Assembly: GCA_034368805.1 (NCBI GenBank) | Contig: JAXMLJ010000088.1 | Coordinates: forward strand, 1 to 33,923 | Length of the DNA: 33,923 bases | Origin: UBA2272 sp034368805 | GTDB taxonomy: Bacteria > Actinomycetota > Coriobacteriia > Anaerosomatales > Anaerosomataceae | Direction of reading: 5' to 3' | Part shown: one piece after another, positions 31,764 to 33,923 of the stretch | Numbering within the stretch: the first letter of the stretch is position 1 | How the letters are laid out: each line of letters begins with the position of its first letter | The notes under the pieces: generated by a model | The model's input: only the letters and a program-made list of their open reading frames with translations | The model's database searches: none | Told to the model about the DNA's origin: nothing | Made by a program: the position numbers and the translations under genes

Positions 31764-33227
31764 ATGAGCGAGCAGCACGTTCCGGCAGATTGGATCTTGA
31801 GCGACCGCCCCGAACGTCCCGAAGAAGCCTGCGGCGTCTTCGGCGTGTTCGCCGAGGGTGAGGACGTGGCGCACCTCGCGTACTTCGGACTGCACGCGCT
31901 CCAGCACCGCGGGCAGGAGTCGGCCGGCATCGCGGTGGCCGACGGCCACTCACTCATGGTGGTCAAGAACCTTGGCCTCGTGCCGCAGGTCTTCACGGAA
32001 AGCGACCTGACGTCGCTTCAGGGCCACATCGCCCTCGGGCACACGCGGTACTCGACGACGGGCGCTTCCAAGAAGTGGGAGAATGCCCAGCCGATGATCT
32101 CGTCTATCGGCCCCAACACCATCGCACTCGCGCACAACGGGAACCTCGTCAACACGGCGTCGCTGCGCGAGGAACTGCAGTCGCTCGGTGCGCGCTTCCG
32201 CTCCACCACCGACTCCGAGGTCATCGTGCGCCTCGTCGACCACTTCACCCAGGCGCACTCATCGATCCGCGGCGGCATTCGCGACGCGATGCGCATGATG
32301 CGCGGCGCGTACGCGGTGGCCATGATGTCCGAGGAGGCGCTCTACGCGTTTCGCGACCCCAACGGCGTGCGCCCGCTGGTCATCGGGCGGCTTCCCGACG
32401 AGCGGGGTTGGGTCGTGGCCTCCGAGACGTGCGCGCTCGATATCGTCGGGGCCGAGTTCGTGCGCGACGTCGCTCCGGGCGAGCTCATCCGCGTGAAGGA
32501 CGGCGTGCTCACAAGCGAGCAGGCGGTTGCGCCCGGCAAGCCGAGCCTGTGCATCTTCGAGTTCGTGTACTTCGCCAGGCCTGACAGCGTGCTGTACGAC
32601 TGCTCGCTGTACGAGGCGCGCAGGCGGCAGGGCGCGGCTCTCGCAGCTACCGCGCCTGTCGAGGCGGATCTCGTCATCGGCGTGCCCGACTCGGGCGTGC
32701 CGGGCGCGGTGGGCTACGCACAGGCGAGCGGCGTCCCGTTCGGGGAGGGGCTCGTGAAGAACCGGTACGTCGGCCGGACCTTCATCTCGCCCACGCAGTC
32801 GCTCAGGCAGCAGGGTATCCGCCTCAAACTCAACCCGCTGCGCCACATCATCGCCGACAAACGGCTCGTCGTCGTGGACGACTCGATCGTCCGGGGCAAC
32901 ACGTCCAAGAAACTCGTGCAACTGCTGCGCGAGGCCGGTGCCACGGAGATACATATGCGGCTGACGTCGCCGATGGTCGTGTGGCCCTGCTTCTACGGTA
33001 TCGACACCGACACGCAGGAGCAGCTGATCGCCGCCACGCACGAACTCAGCGAGATCCGGGACTTCATCGGAGCGGACTCGCTCGCCTACCTGCCGCTCGA
33101 GGAGCTCGTGGCCTCCACCGGCCGGCCCGCGTGCGAGTTCTGCACGGCGTGCTTCGACGGTGACTACCCCATCGAGGTGCCCGAGTCGGTGCGGCGCGGC
33201 AAGCTCAGCCTGGAGCCCGGCGCGTGA
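31764..33227 (+). CDS. purF: amidophosphoribosyltransferase
   Basis: A 487-residue enzyme of the first step of purine synthesis (PRPP plus glutamine to phosphoribosylamine). A 22-residue propeptide precedes the nucleophile C23 in EEACGVFGVF, as in the Bacillus-type enzyme. The glutaminase part shows GLHALQHRGQESAGI and GHTRYSTTG. The PRPP loop is VVVDDSIVRGNTS. Cysteines in SLCIFEFVYFARPDS and CEFCTACFDG are those that hold a [4Fe-4S] cluster in the Bacillus type, making the enzyme oxygen-sensitive. It overlaps the next gene by 4 bases. Confidence 0.97.
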   Translation: MSEQHVPADWILSDRPERPEEACGVFGVFAEGEDVAHLAYFGLHALQHRGQESAGIAVADGHSLMVVKNLGLVPQVFTESDLTSLQGHIALGHTRYSTTGASKKWENAQPMISSIGPNTIALAHNGNLVNTASLREELQSLGARFRSTTDSEVIVRLVDHFTQAHSSIRGGIRDAMRMMRGAYAVAMMSEEALYAFRDPNGVRPLVIGRLPDERGWVVASETCALDIVGAEFVRDVAPGELIRVKDGVLTSEQAVAPGKPSLCIFEFVYFARPDSVLYDCSLYEARRRQGAALAATAPVEADLVIGVPDSGVPGAVGYAQASGVPFGEGLVKNRYVGRTFISPTQSLRQQGIRLKLNPLRHIIADKRLVVVDDSIVRGNTSKKLVQLLREAGATEIHMRLTSPMVVWPCFYGIDTDTQEQLIAATHELSEIRDFIGADSLAYLPLEELVASTGRPACEFCTACFDGDYPIEVPESVRRGKLSLEPGA

Positions 33228-33652
33228 TCGAGGCCGGCGCGGCGCTCGCGGCCGCGCTCGAAGGCATCCGGCTCGCCGTGCAGTTCAACCCGCTCGTGGC
33301 CATCGTGACCGCGGCGGTAGCCTCCGCGGTCTCGGGTTACCCCCGCGCGCCGCGGGAGCGCCGGCACCGGACAGAGCTGATCGTCGCCGTCGGCTGGCTG
33401 CTCGGCGATGGCCTGCGCGTGCTGGGCCGGGCACGTGACGTCTACGACGGGGTCGGCGCGCCCGATTGGTCCGCATGGACCGTCCTCGCGCTCTGGGCGC
33501 TCGGATCGCTGTTTCTCGGCTACGTGCTGCCCGTGCTCGCAGGGACCGCAGTGGGCCGCCGTGTCACGCACGGCACCGGTTGGCTTGCCGCGGCAGCCGT
33601 CGCGGCGGGTCTGTCGGCGGCGATCTCCGCGGCGGTCGGCGCGCTGTCCTGA
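33224..33652 (+). CDS. hypothetical membrane protein between purF and purM
   Basis: A 142-residue protein that starts at the GTG overlapping the purF stop. There are three or four hydrophobic segments (about 5-38, 48-62, 82-108 and 118-140) and a basic loop (GYPRAPRERRHRTEL). No family is recognised. It is the fourth small membrane gene threaded through the purine genes of this window. Confidence 0.7.
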   Translation: MIEAGAALAAALEGIRLAVQFNPLVAIVTAAVASAVSGYPRAPRERRHRTELIVAVGWLLGDGLRVLGRARDVYDGVGAPDWSAWTVLALWALGSLFLGYVLPVLAGTAVGRRVTHGTGWLAAAAVAAGLSAAISAAVGALS

Positions 33653-33680
33653 CGCGGCCCCGCTTCCGCACCTCGGCTGC

Positions 33681-33686
33681 TACAAT
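33681..33686 (+). promoter_or_regulatory. possible -10 element before purM
   Basis: TACAAT, the same hexamer as in the purC promoter, lies 43 bases before the purM ATG. No good -35 is seen 16-18 bases upstream, so the site is uncertain. Confidence 0.3.
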
Positions 33687-33728
33687 GCTCGTGCGCGCAG
33701 CCGTCCGCGCCATTCCCGAGGGGAGATC

Positions 33729-33923
33729 ATGGGAAGCGACCACCGCGAGGGTCCCGTAGACTACCGCGCCGCCGGCGTGGACACCGCCGAGGGCGCACGT
33801 GCCGTCGAGCGCATCCGCAGCCACGTGCGCGCGACGTACCGCCCCGAGGTCATCGGGGATATCGGCGGGTTCGGCGGGCTGTTCCTGTTCACCCTCGGCG
33901 TGGCCACGGTGATCGCCGCCCAC
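33729..33923 (+). CDS. purM: phosphoribosylformylglycinamidine cyclo-ligase, N-terminal part (cut by window end)
   Basis: The first 65 codons of AIR synthetase are present. After a short polar start the sequence reads DYRAAGVDTAEGARAVERI and later YRPEVIGDIGGFGGLF, both typical of PurM, which closes FGAM to AIR with ATP. The ATG has GGGGAG about 4 bases upstream. The gene runs off the right edge. Its position after purF is common. Confidence 0.93.
   Translation, partial: MGSDHREGPVDYRAAGVDTAEGARAVERIRSHVRATYRPEVIGDIGGFGGLFLFTLGVATVIAAH

Noticed and set aside
1..33923. CRISPR arrays, tRNA or rRNA genes, insertion sequences or phage genes
   Set aside because: I saw no spaced direct repeats, no cloverleaf-like sequence, no transposase or integrase motifs and no att-like duplications; this was by eye, so a divergent tRNA could be missed.

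Overview
The window is 33.9 kb of very GC-rich, densely coding DNA. Many start codons are GTG, and genes often overlap by 4 bases (GTGA or ATGA). Two surface proteins carry cell-wall-binding 2 (CWB2) repeats. There are also oxygen-sensitive or anaerobe-type proteins (2-hydroxyacyl-CoA dehydratase activase, RACo-like ferredoxin/ASKHA activator), a YedE selenium transporter and a PurS/PurQ/small-PurL purine pathway. Together these suggest an anaerobic actinobacterium, perhaps related to Coriobacteriia. That placement is inference from gene content, not from a marker gene.

Layout. 1-3.8 kb: a helical hypothetical protein and a secreted beta-helix protein with three CWB2 repeats, ended by a strong hairpin. 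3.9-6.9 kb: a three-gene dehydratase-like/activase operon. 6.9-8.6 kb: three small membrane genes (zinc-ribbon, PH-like, PrsW-like protease). 8.6-10.3 kb: a RACo-like protein. 10.4-12.4 kb: an ArsR-controlled operon of a membrane-anchored thioredoxin, a CcdA-type electron carrier and a previously hidden thioredoxin-fold selenoprotein with in-frame UGA codons. 12.5-14.8 kb, minus strand: arsR, ACR3 arsenite exporter and metallophosphatase. 15.0-17.9 kb: a selenium cassette (YedE, TusA/YedF-like, DUF3343, ribokinase-fold protein). 18-20 kb: a small membrane protein, SppA and a DUF4013-like protein. 20.1-25.9 kb: purC, two small membrane genes, purS, purQ, purL, a DUF4126-like gene and a HEAT-like gene. 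26.0-31.7 kb: a hypothetical membrane protein, a 1367-residue multicopper oxidase with a CWB2 triplet inserted in one cupredoxin domain, and a secreted two-repeat protein. 31.8 kb to the end: purF, a small membrane gene and the start of purM.

The most interesting part is 10.4-17.9 kb. A redox relay that appears to respond to thiophilic metals (arsenic-type ArsR with a CxC site, thioredoxin CxxC, CcdA, selenoprotein) lies next to a complete ACR3 arsenite-export operon and a selenium-supply cassette. The selenoprotein would be missed or cut down to an 81-residue fragment by standard gene calling. Joined across its two UGA codons it makes one complete thioredoxin-like fold with a C-G-U active site, and the first UGA is followed at once by a SECIS-like hairpin. 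My reading is that the locus couples selenium metabolism to handling of arsenic or another thiol-reactive metal. The parts are visible in the sequence; the function is inference.
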